Below are positions 16,152 through 24,748 of a stretch of 62,062 nt of DNA, one piece after another (the first letter of the stretch is position 1; the number at the start of each line of letters is the position of its first letter). Source of the DNA: an uncultured Campylobacter sp. (lineage in GTDB: Bacteria; Campylobacterota; Campylobacteria; Campylobacterales; Campylobacteraceae). The stretch is taken from NCBI RefSeq assembly GCF_938039205.1, contig NZ_CALHVM010000055.1, forward strand, positions 1 to 62,062, written 5' to 3'. The notes beneath the pieces were generated by a model. The model was not told the DNA's origin. It made no database searches and was given only the letters and a program-made list of their open reading frames with translations. The position numbers and the translations under genes are program-made.

Positions 16152-17549
16152 ATGAAAGGTATCATTTCTCAGGTAATGGGTCCGGTAGTCGACGTCGATT
16201 TCACGGATTATTTACCCAAGATCAACGAAGCCGTCGAAGTAAATTTCGAGGTTGAGGGCAAGCAAAATAGACTTGTGCTAGAGGTTGCCGCACACCTTGG
16301 CGATAACCGCGTAAGAACTATCGCCATGGATATGAGTGAAGGTTTAACTAGAGGCCTTGAGGCTACGGCTCTTGGCGCGCCTATTAGCGTTCCGGTTGGC
16401 GAAAAAGTTTTGGGAAGAATTTTCAACGTCGTCGGCGATCTAATCGACGAAGGCGAGGGTGTAGAATTTGACAAAAAATGGTCTATTCACCGCGATCCTC
16501 CACCGTTTGAAGAGCAAAGCACGAAGAGTGAAATTTTTGAAACAGGCATAAAGGTGGTTGACCTTTTGGCTCCTTACGCAAAGGGTGGTAAGGTCGGACT
16601 ATTCGGTGGTGCTGGCGTTGGCAAAACGGTTATTATCATGGAGCTTATCCACAACGTTGCATTTAAACACAGCGGTTACTCTGTATTTGCAGGTGTTGGC
16701 GAGAGAACGCGCGAAGGAAACGACCTTTATCACGAAATGAAAGAAAGTAACGTTTTGGACAAAGTTGCCTTGTGCTACGGCCAAATGAACGAGCCACCAG
16801 GGGCAAGAAACCGTATCGCTCTAACAGGTCTTACAATGGCTGAGTACTTCCGCGACGAGATGGGACTTGACGTTTTGATGTTTATTGATAACATCTTCCG
16901 CTTCTCTCAGTCTGGTGCAGAGATGTCGGCGCTTCTTGGACGTATCCCGTCCGCCGTTGGTTATCAGCCGACTTTGGCGAGCGAAATGGGTAAATTCCAA
17001 GAGAGAATTACATCAACTAAAAAAGGTTCGATTACTTCGGTTCAAGCCGTTTACGTCCCTGCTGACGACCTTACCGACCCAGCTCCTGCGACCGTTTTTG
17101 CGCACCTTGATGCGACTACCGTTCTAAACAGAGCTATTGCGGAAAAGGGAATTTATCCTGCGGTTGACCCGCTTGATTCGACATCAAGAATGCTCGATCC
17201 TCAAATTTTAGGCGGCGAGCACTATAAGGTAGCTCGCGGCGTACAGGCGGTTTTACAAAAATATAAAGACCTTCAAGATATTATCGCGATCCTTGGTATG
17301 GACGAGCTTAGCGAAGAAGATAAGGTTACTGTCGACCGCGCTAGAAAGATCGAGAGATTTTTATCTCAGCCATTCTTCGTTGCCGAGGTATTTACTGGAA
17401 GCCCTGGTAAATACGTAAGTCTTGAGGAGAATATCGCCGGCTTTAAGGGAATTTTGGAAGGCAAATATGATGATTTGCCGGAAAACGCATTTTATATGGT
17501 AGGAAACATCGACGAGGCGATAGCAAAAGCTGAAAAACTTAAAGCCTAA
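16152..17549 (+). CDS. atpD: F0F1 ATP synthase subunit beta
   Basis: Catalytic subunit of F1. Walker A GGAGVGKT (about 152-159), the catalytic GERTREGNDLYHEM (about 184-197), Walker B region VLMFIDNIFRF and the DELSEEDK (DELSEED) lever are all intact. It has 465 residues. SD AAGGAG. Confidence 0.99.
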   Translation: MKGIISQVMGPVVDVDFTDYLPKINEAVEVNFEVEGKQNRLVLEVAAHLGDNRVRTIAMDMSEGLTRGLEATALGAPISVPVGEKVLGRIFNVVGDLIDEGEGVEFDKKWSIHRDPPPFEEQSTKSEIFETGIKVVDLLAPYAKGGKVGLFGGAGVGKTVIIMELIHNVAFKHSGYSVFAGVGERTREGNDLYHEMKESNVLDKVALCYGQMNEPPGARNRIALTGLTMAEYFRDEMGLDVLMFIDNIFRFSQSGAEMSALLGRIPSAVGYQPTLASEMGKFQERITSTKKGSITSVQAVYVPADDLTDPAPATVFAHLDATTVLNRAIAEKGIYPAVDPLDSTSRMLDPQILGGEHYKVARGVQAVLQKYKDLQDIIAILGMDELSEEDKVTVDRARKIERFLSQPFFVAEVFTGSPGKYVSLEENIAGFKGILEGKYDDLPENAFYMVGNIDEAIAKAEKLKA

Positions 17550-17566
17550 ATTTAAAGGAAAAAGTA

Positions 17567-17956
17567 ATGAATAAATTACATTTAGAAATCGTTACGCCTG
17601 AGGGTTTAGTGTTTTCAAACGATATCAAAAGCGTAGTTTTGCCTGGTAGTGAGGGCGAGTTCGGGGTTTTGCCCGGACACGCTTCACTTATTTCGCTTTT
17701 GAAAGCCGGCGTTATAGATATCGAGAGCGAAGATAAAAGTCATGATGCCGTCGCGATCAACTGGGGATATGCTGAGATAAACGAAGGCAAGGCCACTATC
17801 CTTGCTGACGGCGCCGTTCATGTGTCTGGAAATTCCGAGAGCGAGATAGCAAATTCATTGCAAAAGGCGAAGGATTTAATTGTCGGTATGAGTAGCGAGA
17901 ACAACGCTATGGCTGCTGCTGTAGCAAAATTAGATAGTATGGCTCGGACAAGATAG
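17567..17956 (+). CDS. atpC: F0F1 ATP synthase subunit epsilon
   Basis: Small rotor subunit that couples and can inhibit F1. It has 129 residues. The beta-sandwich domain contains LPGSEGEFGVLPGHASLISLL (about 26-46). The C-terminal helical part is short. The stop overlaps the next start by 1 nt (TAGTG), tying the Tol genes to the ATP synthase transcript. Confidence 0.95.
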   Translation: MNKLHLEIVTPEGLVFSNDIKSVVLPGSEGEFGVLPGHASLISLLKAGVIDIESEDKSHDAVAINWGYAEINEGKATILADGAVHVSGNSESEIANSLQKAKDLIVGMSSENNAMAAAVAKLDSMARTR

Positions 17957-18537
17957 TGGCTGGGCTTGATATTTTTTTAAACTACTTATCTAGAAGTAGT
18001 TTTATTACCATATTTGTGCTGAGCTGGCTTTCTTTTTATTTCATTATAAGCCTTACTATACTATTTTCTCGTATGGCAGGGCTTAGATCATGGCAAAAAA
18101 AAGAACAAAATGCTCTTGAGTCGTTATTAATGGGCGGGTCTAAACATGTTTTAAACGAATCCATTTTAAAACGGTTTATAAGTGGCTCGATATCTAGAGA
18201 GAAGCTCTCGGTCGCCGTTAGTATCGCTGAGCGAAATGCAACTAGTGGCATTACTTGGCTTAGTATAGTTGCCTCTACGTCGCCTTTTATCGGACTTTTC
18301 GGCACGGTTGTTTCTATCTTGGAGACCTTTTCTCAGCTTGGTCAAGGCGGAGGAAATTCGTCGTTAGGAGTTATTGCTCCAGCTATTAGTGAGGCTCTCG
18401 TGGCTACCGGAGCAGGTATATTTGTAGCGATTCCCGCTTATACGTTTAGCTTGCTTATCAAACGAAAAGCGTATGAGCTCATGGGTGTCATCAGGCGTGA
18501 AGTCGATATCCTAGTAACGCTTAAAGAAGATCAATGA
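17956..18537 (+). CDS. exbB: TolQ/ExbB-type proton channel protein
   Basis: Inner-membrane protein that forms the proton-driven motor of Tol-Pal with the ExbD/TolR-like partner. It has 193 residues and three membrane segments (about 12-38, 100-125 and 145-170). The conserved region WLSIVASTSPFIGLFGTVV is near residue 97, and the third segment has APAISEALVATGAGIFVAIPA. It starts at GTG 17956. Position next to tolA-like, tolB and pal argues for a TolQ role, although C. jejuni copies are often named ExbB. Confidence 0.93.
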   Translation: MAGLDIFLNYLSRSSFITIFVLSWLSFYFIISLTILFSRMAGLRSWQKKEQNALESLLMGGSKHVLNESILKRFISGSISREKLSVAVSIAERNATSGITWLSIVASTSPFIGLFGTVVSILETFSQLGQGGGNSSLGVIAPAISEALVATGAGIFVAIPAYTFSLLIKRKAYELMGVIRREVDILVTLKEDQ

Positions 18538-18926
18538 TAAATCTCGACGAAACTCCGGAGCTAAACATAACTCCACTTGTGGATATCATGCTTGTTTTGC
18601 TGGCGATCCTTATGGTTACGACGCCTACTATCGTTTATGAGGAGCAAATTTTGCTACCGGACGGCTCAAAAACTAAAACATCCTCGGCTCAAAAAAAAGA
18701 TTTGACTGTTATCGTTGATGCCACAAAAAAGGTTAGAATAGATCAAAATACCATGAATTTGCGCGAACTTCCTGACAATATAGTGCTTATCGGGGCAAAA
18801 TACGATAAAAACTCGCCTGTTTATATTAAGGCTGACAAAAGCCTCATATACGATGATGTGATGTTTGTTTTAAAGAGCGTAAAAAACGCAGGCTTTACAA
18901 AGGTAGCGCTCCAAACTAATGGATAA
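18534..18926 (+). CDS. exbD: TolR/ExbD-type energy transduction protein
   Basis: 130 residues. A single membrane helix (about 12-32) contains the proton-carrying Asp in the motif NITPLVDIMLVLL, followed by a periplasmic domain. It overlaps the upstream gene by 4 nt (ATGA) and the downstream gene by 8 nt, so stoichiometric coupled expression is likely. Confidence 0.93.
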   Translation: MINLDETPELNITPLVDIMLVLLAILMVTTPTIVYEEQILLPDGSKTKTSSAQKKDLTVIVDATKKVRIDQNTMNLRELPDNIVLIGAKYDKNSPVYIKADKSLIYDDVMFVLKSVKNAGFTKVALQTNG

Positions 18927-19743
18927 ATTTGATCTCAAATTTAACACTTCCGGTTACTTCTTACTATCGGCTTTTCTTTATCTTTGTATCATAAGCGGTA
19001 TTTTTATTAAGCTTACCTATTTTAAGGAAGAGCCTAAAAAATACACCGATACTAAAGATGCTTTTATGGATATTATGATAGTTGAGCGCGAGCCCGACAT
19101 CACCGTAAAAGCGCCCGAGCCCAAAAAAGAGATTGTAAAAGAGGAAAAACCTCAACCGGTAAAGGAAGAGGTTAAAAAAGAAGAGCCAAAGCCGGACACT
19201 ACAAACAAGCCGCCTGAACCGGATCCTGCACCGCCAAAACCTGAAGAAAAAAAAGTTGAAGAACCAAATTTAAAGGATCTATTCGGCAGTATTGATACCT
19301 CTAAGCTAAAAGAGGATAAGGTTACGAAGAAAAAAGAGCAACCAAAAGAGCAAAGTCGTAAAAAACCGGAAAAAGTCCAGATAACGAGCCAGCAAAAAAA
19401 AGCTAGCGACGTTATAAATGCGCTTACTTTAGATCAGGTTGCCAAGACTCCAAAGTCGCAAATGACAGGCGAATACAACGAATACTTCGGTATGATTAGT
19501 AGAATTTTACAGAGCAAATGGAGTGCTTATAAGGCTGATTCTACCGATGAGGCGGAGGTTGAGATCGTCATTGGCATTGATGGATCGTTTAGTTACGATA
19601 TAAAAAAGTTATCGTATAATAGCGAATTTAATAACAAAGTTAGGGATTTCTTGCAAAGTATGACTTTTGAGAAATTTCCGCCGCCTACCCAGATAGGCAG
19701 AGCTGTTAGGCTCGGAACCAAACTAGAAGACAAACTAGAATAA
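18919..19743 (+). CDS. tolA: TolA/TonB-like periplasm-spanning protein
   Basis: 274 residues. A membrane anchor (about 11-33) is followed by a long Pro/Lys/Glu-rich region (about 45-130, many KKEEP-like repeats), then a compact C-terminal domain with the pattern YFGMISRILQSKWSAY and VEIVIGIDGSF, as in TolA/TonB C-terminal domains. It links the exbB-exbD motor to outer-membrane Pal/TolB. The naming as TolA rests on operon context. Confidence 0.87.
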   Translation: MDKFDLKFNTSGYFLLSAFLYLCIISGIFIKLTYFKEEPKKYTDTKDAFMDIMIVEREPDITVKAPEPKKEIVKEEKPQPVKEEVKKEEPKPDTTNKPPEPDPAPPKPEEKKVEEPNLKDLFGSIDTSKLKEDKVTKKKEQPKEQSRKKPEKVQITSQQKKASDVINALTLDQVAKTPKSQMTGEYNEYFGMISRILQSKWSAYKADSTDEAEVEIVIGIDGSFSYDIKKLSYNSEFNNKVRDFLQSMTFEKFPPPTQIGRAVRLGTKLEDKLE

Positions 19744-19753
19744 TGGAGGAAAA

Positions 19754-21028
19754 ATGAAGAAAATTTTACTTTTTCTTGCTTTTACCAGTTGGCTTTTTGC
19801 CGTTGATGCAACCATTTCGGTCGTCAACAAAGGCTTAGCCCTACCAAAAATCGTGCTTCAAGACGCTACAACCGCCGTCGGCGATCAGGCTTTTAAAAGC
19901 AAATTTCATAAAATCATGTTGGGAGACTTGAAGGTCAGCTCTGATTTTGAAGTTGTGGACGAATATATCGCCAGTAGCTATGAGGGCGACTCGAATACGA
20001 ACGTCATGAGCGAAAAAGGTGCGCAGCTTATATTTAGATACGCGCTTGAGGGCTCTGCAAACTCGCCTCTAACCCTCAGAGTTAAGCTAATTAATGCAAA
20101 AACGGCGACTACTCAGTACGAGAAAATTTATAATATGAACGACGGATCAAAGTATCCGTTTATCGCGCATAAAGCGATAGTTGAGCTTATCAACGAGCTA
20201 AAAATGCCGCCTGTAAACTGGATGGAGAAATTTATCATCTTTGCCAAAGGAACTGGTTCAAAGCAAAGCGAGATCGTTATAGCCGACTACACTTTGACCT
20301 ACCAAAAAGTACTTGTTCGCGGCGGTTTGAATATATTTCCTAAATGGGTAGGAGCTGATCAGAGTGCATTTTATTACTCTGATTACAGTGGCAAAAACTT
20401 AGTTCTTTATAGATATGACGTTGCAAGCGGCCAAAAAACTAAAATTTTAGATAGCAAGGGTGGTATGCTTATAGCCTCCGACGTTAGCCAAAACGGAGAT
20501 AAAATTTTGCTAACTATGGCTCCGCAAGATCAGCCTGATATCTATATATACGATCTAAATTCAAAAAGACTATCTCAGGTAACCAACTATAGCGGCATAG
20601 ACGTCAACGGCAACTTCGTCGATGGCGACAGACGCGTAGTTTTCGTTTCCGATAGACTCGGCTATCCTAACGTTTTCGCACAAAACGTCGATGGAAGCGG
20701 CTTTGAGCAGTTGGTCTATCACGGCAAAAACAACAACTCCGTCAGTACCTATCAAAACTATATAGTTTACTCTAGTAGAGAAGACGGCAAGAGTAGCTTT
20801 GGAACGAGAGATTTTAACATTTACATGATCTCTACGCAGACTGATTACATCAGACAGCTTACCGCAAGCGGTAAAAATTTATACCCTAGATTTTCTAGCG
20901 ACGGGCAAAGCGTAGTGTTTATAAAAGAGCTTGGAGGACAGAGTTCACTTGGTATAATTCGCGTAAACGAGAACAAAAGTTTCCAATTTCCGTTAAAAAT
21001 CGGCAAAATTCAGTCGATTGATTGGTAA
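19754..21028 (+). CDS. tolB: Tol-Pal system protein TolB
   Basis: Periplasmic protein of 424 residues with a signal peptide (about 1-17, ending AVDA). An N-terminal domain (about 20-150) is followed by a six-bladed WD-like propeller. The repeats show D-I-Y-I-Y-D and VFVSDRLGYPNVF-like blades. It binds Pal and helps to constrict the outer membrane during division. SD TGGAGG, 10 nt after the tolA stop. Confidence 0.95.
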   Translation: MKKILLFLAFTSWLFAVDATISVVNKGLALPKIVLQDATTAVGDQAFKSKFHKIMLGDLKVSSDFEVVDEYIASSYEGDSNTNVMSEKGAQLIFRYALEGSANSPLTLRVKLINAKTATTQYEKIYNMNDGSKYPFIAHKAIVELINELKMPPVNWMEKFIIFAKGTGSKQSEIVIADYTLTYQKVLVRGGLNIFPKWVGADQSAFYYSDYSGKNLVLYRYDVASGQKTKILDSKGGMLIASDVSQNGDKILLTMAPQDQPDIYIYDLNSKRLSQVTNYSGIDVNGNFVDGDRRVVFVSDRLGYPNVFAQNVDGSGFEQLVYHGKNNNSVSTYQNYIVYSSREDGKSSFGTRDFNIYMISTQTDYIRQLTASGKNLYPRFSSDGQSVVFIKELGGQSSLGIIRVNENKSFQFPLKIGKIQSIDW

Positions 21029-21047
21029 TATTTAGTAAATTTTATGA

Positions 21048-21053
21048 TATAAT
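21048..21053 (+). promoter_or_regulatory. -10 box of pal
   Basis: TATAAT inside GATATAATCACGTTA, 29 nt upstream of pal. The same 15-mer lies ahead of slyD (22531-22545). This gives pal a promoter of its own within the tol operon. Confidence 0.6.
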
Positions 21054-21081
21054 CACGTTAAATTTCTATAAAAGGATGAAA

Positions 21082-21600
21082 ATGAAAAAAGTAGTTTTAA
21101 CTTCTGCTGCTATTGCGGCTTTATTGTTGAGCGGTTGTAGCTCTAAAAACCCTGAAGTTGATATGAGCGCTGACGCTAATCAAAATATGGGCGGTATGAA
21201 CTCAAGCGATAACATGATGAGTGATAGCGAGAGATTGCAACAATTAATCTCAAGCATTGAAGGTCAAGTTCAAACTGTATACTTTGACTTTGATAAATTT
21301 AATATCAAAGGCGACATGCAGTCTGCTATCAACACAAACGCAAGCCTATTTAATCAATCAGAGGCTCAAGCTCTTTCTGTAAAAGTAGAGGGCAACTGCG
21401 ACGAGTGGGGTACTGATGAGTACAACTATGCGCTTGGTCTAAAAAGAGCAAAAGCTGCTAAAGACGCGCTTGTAAAACAAGGCGTTGCGGCTGACAGAAT
21501 CACGGTTGTAAGCTATGGCGAAAGCAATCCTGTTTGCACAGACAAAACAAAAGCTTGCGACGCTCAAAATAGACGTGCTGAATTTAAAGTTCTTCCATAA
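21082..21600 (+). CDS. pal: Peptidoglycan-associated lipoprotein Pal
   Basis: Outer-membrane lipoprotein of 172 residues. ATG 21082 gives a good lipoprotein signal (MKKVVLTSAAIAALLLSGC, lipidated Cys 19). Longer readings from 21022 would add a non-signal leader, so they are rejected. The OmpA-like domain carries VYFDFDKFNI, then EGNCDEWGTDEYN and YGESNPVCTD. It binds peptidoglycan and TolB. An internal promoter lies just upstream. Confidence 0.97.
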   Translation: MKKVVLTSAAIAALLLSGCSSKNPEVDMSADANQNMGGMNSSDNMMSDSERLQQLISSIEGQVQTVYFDFDKFNIKGDMQSAINTNASLFNQSEAQALSVKVEGNCDEWGTDEYNYALGLKRAKAAKDALVKQGVAADRITVVSYGESNPVCTDKTKACDAQNRRAEFKVLP

Positions 21601-21608
21601 TTAATTTT

Positions 21609-22508
21609 ATGACGAATTTAAAAACTTTCGTGGCTCTTTTTATAGGAGCCACTCTCTCTTATTCCGCCTCCAATGAAATTTCGGTATTTGATGCTGGAAA
21701 TTTAGATAGCTCGAGTCCCTACGGTTTGACCGATAACGAAAAAACTTTTCTAAAGAACAAGCAAAACGTAGAAAATTTAAGTAGAAACATGGGCGACGTC
21801 GAGTCAAATTTAAATGCTATGCAAGAGCGCTTAGAGGGCTTGCAAAGTGTACTAGACGGACTAAACTCAAGAATGTCTAGGATAGAAAAAAGACTAAACG
21901 ATATCGAAGGAAACGACGGAAATTCTACCGCAAAAAGTGATTTTGACGAGCTTAAAAAATACGTAGAAGAAAGCCGAAAAATACAAGAGGCCAACAACGC
22001 TAAAATCACCAAAGCCCTTAAGGATATGGGCGCTTTGATAGATAAGAGCAACGCCGCACCCGCTACCACAAAAAAAAACGATGAAGACAAGCCGGTAGCT
22101 AGCAATAGCCCAGCCGCTGCTGAGCCACAAGCTCCGAAAATTGATTTTACCAAACAAAAAAATCAAGATGTAGCAAGCGAAGCTAAAAAGCTATTTGACG
22201 CAGGTAAGCTCGACGATGCAAAGGCTAGATACGAATATCTTTTAAGCAAAGATCATAAGCCTGCAATGGCGAATTTTTATCTCGGCGAGATAGCGTATCA
22301 GCAAAAAGCTTACAACAACGCCATAAAATACTACCAGCAAAGTATCCAGCTTTACGACAAGGCCGAATATACGCCAAAGCTTCTTTATCACACTGCTATT
22401 AGCTTTGATAAGATAAAAGACACGGCGAGTGCGAATAAATTTTACAAAGCGCTAAAATTAGGCTATCCGGACAGCAAAGAAGCCAAAGCTGCACCTACTC
22501 GAAACTAA
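21609..22508 (+). CDS. cpoB: Tol-Pal coordinator CpoB/YbgF
   Basis: Periplasmic protein of 299 residues. A signal peptide (about 1-19) is followed by a coiled coil (about 45-95), a Pro/Ala-rich linker (about 140-180) and TPR-like repeats from about 190 (AKKLFDAGKLDDAKARYEYLL, then YYQQSIQLYDKAEYTPKLLYH). CpoB couples peptidoglycan synthesis to Tol constriction. It lies 9 nt after pal. Confidence 0.92.
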   Translation: MTNLKTFVALFIGATLSYSASNEISVFDAGNLDSSSPYGLTDNEKTFLKNKQNVENLSRNMGDVESNLNAMQERLEGLQSVLDGLNSRMSRIEKRLNDIEGNDGNSTAKSDFDELKKYVEESRKIQEANNAKITKALKDMGALIDKSNAAPATTKKNDEDKPVASNSPAAAEPQAPKIDFTKQKNQDVASEAKKLFDAGKLDDAKARYEYLLSKDHKPAMANFYLGEIAYQQKAYNNAIKYYQQSIQLYDKAEYTPKLLYHTAISFDKIKDTASANKFYKALKLGYPDSKEAKAAPTRN

Positions 22509-22532
22509 AACATTCTTTAATAAATTTAACGA

Positions 22533-22538
22533 TATAAT
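22533..22538 (+). promoter_or_regulatory. -10 box of slyD
   Basis: TATAAT in the same 15-base context as the pal promoter (GATATAATCACGTTA), 30 nt upstream of slyD. Confidence 0.6.
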
Positions 22539-22567
22539 CACGTTATTTTCATAAATAGGAGAAGAAC

Positions 22568-23137
22568 GTGAAAGAACAAGTTATAGCTATGTTTTATGAG
22601 CTAAAAGACGCAAAAACGGGCGAAATTTTAGAGTCCAATATGCAGGTTGGGCAAGAAATTTCCTTTTTAACAGGTCGCGGACATATTATCGAGAAGCTAG
22701 AAGAAGAAGTTACTAAACTAGAAAAGGGCGAAACAAAGGTTATCGTTATCCCGGCTGCACAGGCTTGCGGAGAGTATGACTCTAGCGCGGTTCAAATGCT
22801 GCCTAAAGAGCAATTTGCGGGCATCGAGCTAAAAGAGGGCATGGAGCTTTTCGGTCAAGGCGAGCACGGCGAGAGCGTACGCGTGATTGTAAAATCTATC
22901 GGCGAGGACGACGTGACGGTTGATTTTAATCACCCTTATGCAGGCAAGGATTTGGAGTTTAAGGTTCAAATTTTCGACAAACGCGATGCTACAGAGGACG
23001 AGATAGCTACCGGCATGGTAGGCGGCGCACATACATGCGGTTGTGGCGGACACGACCACGACCATCACCACGGCGAAGGCGGTTGCTGCGGAGGCCACGG
23101 TCATCATCACGATGACGGCGGATGCGGTTGCCACTAA
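22568..23137 (+). CDS. slyD: FKBP-type prolyl isomerase SlyD with metal-rich tail
   Basis: 189 residues. The FKBP domain with the inserted chaperone flap covers about residues 1-150 (GRGHIIEKLEEEV, then a loop, then VDFNHPYAGKDLEFKV). The tail from about 152 is packed with His, Cys, Gly and Asp (for example GHDHDHHHGEGGCCGG). It is expected to bind Ni, Zn or Cu and to serve hydrogenase or urease maturation, as known for SlyD. It starts at GTG 22568. It heads a run with fabD, mtnN and the TtcA-like gene. Confidence 0.95.
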   Translation: MKEQVIAMFYELKDAKTGEILESNMQVGQEISFLTGRGHIIEKLEEEVTKLEKGETKVIVIPAAQACGEYDSSAVQMLPKEQFAGIELKEGMELFGQGEHGESVRVIVKSIGEDDVTVDFNHPYAGKDLEFKVQIFDKRDATEDEIATGMVGGAHTCGCGGHDHDHHHGEGGCCGGHGHHHDDGGCGCH

Positions 23138-23147
23138 GAGTACCTAG

Positions 23148-24068
23148 ATGAGAGCGGCGTTTATATTTCCGGGGCAAGGCTCGCAAAGTATCGGCATGGG
23201 TAAGGAAATTTACGAAAATTTCCGCCCGGCTGCCGAGCTTTTGCAAAATGCAAGCGATAGCCTAAAAATCGACTTTTCAAATCTACTTTTCAACGAAAAT
23301 GACCTTATAAACAGGAGCGAATTTACTCAGCCCGCCATCGTTTTAAATTCGCTTATGTGCTATCTTGCTTTAAAGCAAAGCGTAAATTTAGAGCCTAGAT
23401 TCGCGCTTGGCCACTCTTTGGGCGAGTTTAGCGCGCTTGCGGTTAGCGGCGCGTTTGATTTTGTCGATGCGCTTAGGATCGTAAATTTACGCGGTAAATT
23501 TATGCAAGAGGACTGCGCGGGCAAAGACGTGACGATGAGCGTTATTTTAGGGCTTAGCGACGAGACGGTCGAGCAAATTTGCAAAAACGCGCAAGCGGAC
23601 GGCCATCAAATTTACGCCGCGAACTACAACTGCGACGGTCAGATCGTGATCGCAGGGCTAAAAGACGACATCTCCAAATTTGAGTCTGCGTTTAAAGAAG
23701 CAGGCGCTAAGCGCGTACTGCCTCTAAATATGTCCGTCATCAGCCACTGCCCGCTTTTGAAAAACGCGAGCGAGAAACTAACGGCGCAGCTAGAGCCGGC
23801 ATTAGCCGCTAAATTTGCCCCAGTCGTTTCAAATGCGTCGGCGAAGCCTTACGGCTCGAAAGACGAAGCGTTAAATTTGCTAAAAGCCCAGCTCGTTAGC
23901 CCTGTTTTATACAAACAAAGTATCAAAAGCATCGAAAACGAGGTTGATATGTTTGTGGAGTTCGGTGGTAACGTGCTAAAAGGCATCAACAAAAAAATCA
24001 CCGAAAAGCCGACCTTTAGCGTCACCGATCTTAGCAGCCTTGACGAGCTTTTAAAGGAGCTTAAATGA
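23148..24068 (+). CDS. fabD: Malonyl-CoA:ACP transacylase FabD
   Basis: Loads malonyl units on acyl carrier protein for fatty acid synthesis. It has 306 residues. FIFPGQGSQSIGMGKE is at the N-terminus, the catalytic Ser is in ALGHSLGEFSAL (near residue 89), and the active-site His is in VISHCPLL. It overlaps the next gene by 4 nt (ATGA). Confidence 0.97.
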   Translation: MRAAFIFPGQGSQSIGMGKEIYENFRPAAELLQNASDSLKIDFSNLLFNENDLINRSEFTQPAIVLNSLMCYLALKQSVNLEPRFALGHSLGEFSALAVSGAFDFVDALRIVNLRGKFMQEDCAGKDVTMSVILGLSDETVEQICKNAQADGHQIYAANYNCDGQIVIAGLKDDISKFESAFKEAGAKRVLPLNMSVISHCPLLKNASEKLTAQLEPALAAKFAPVVSNASAKPYGSKDEALNLLKAQLVSPVLYKQSIKSIENEVDMFVEFGGNVLKGINKKITEKPTFSVTDLSSLDELLKELK

Positions 24069-24748
24069 TAGCGATCTTAGGCGCGATGCGCGAGGAGGTT
24101 GCCCCTCTACTTGAGCGCATCAAGGATTATAAAGAAGTTAAGCACGCAAATAACGTATTTTACCTAGCAAATTTTAGCAGCAAGGAGCTTGTGATCGCCT
24201 ACTCTAAGATCGGCAAGGTAAACGCCGCTCTAACCGCAAGCGCGATGATAGAGAAATTCGGCGCCCGGAAGCTACTTTTTACCGGCGTCGCAGGCGCGCT
24301 AAATCCAAATTTAAAAATCGGCGATATGCTTTACGCGACTAGTCTAGTGCAGCACGACGTCGATATCACGGCGTTTGGGCACCCGCACGGCTACGTGCCC
24401 GAGACCAGTATCTTTATCAAAAGCGACGACGCTCTAAATGCGTTAGCCTCTAGCGTCGCGGCCGAAAAAGGCATCGAGCTAAAAGGCGGCATCATAGCCA
24501 CGGGCGATCAGTTTATCTGCGACAACGCTAAAAAAGAGTGGCTAAAAGCGACCTTCAAAGCCGATGCGGCCGAGATGGAAGGCGCTAGCGTGGCGCTAGT
24601 TTGCGAGAGCCTGGGCGTGCCGTTTTTCGTGCTTCGCGCCATCAGCGACGAGGCGGGCGGTAGCGCGGAGTTTGACTTCGATAAGTTTTTACAAGACTCG
24701 GCAAACGTCAGCGCGCAGTTTATGCTCGCGATGATCGAGCGGCTATGA
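24065..24748 (+). CDS. mtnN: 5'-methylthioadenosine/S-adenosylhomocysteine nucleosidase
   Basis: 227 residues. It cleaves MTA, SAH and, in Campylobacter and Helicobacter, 6-amino-6-deoxyfutalosine of the futalosine menaquinone route. Motifs are GAMREEVAPL at the start (catalytic Glu), FTGVAGAL, and AAEMEGASVALVCESLGVPF with the substrate-binding MEG. It connects functionally with the aminofutalosine deaminase-family gene at 48000-49226. It overlaps both neighbours by 4 nt. Confidence 0.96.
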   Translation: MIAILGAMREEVAPLLERIKDYKEVKHANNVFYLANFSSKELVIAYSKIGKVNAALTASAMIEKFGARKLLFTGVAGALNPNLKIGDMLYATSLVQHDVDITAFGHPHGYVPETSIFIKSDDALNALASSVAAEKGIELKGGIIATGDQFICDNAKKEWLKATFKADAAEMEGASVALVCESLGVPFFVLRAISDEAGGSAEFDFDKFLQDSANVSAQFMLAMIERL

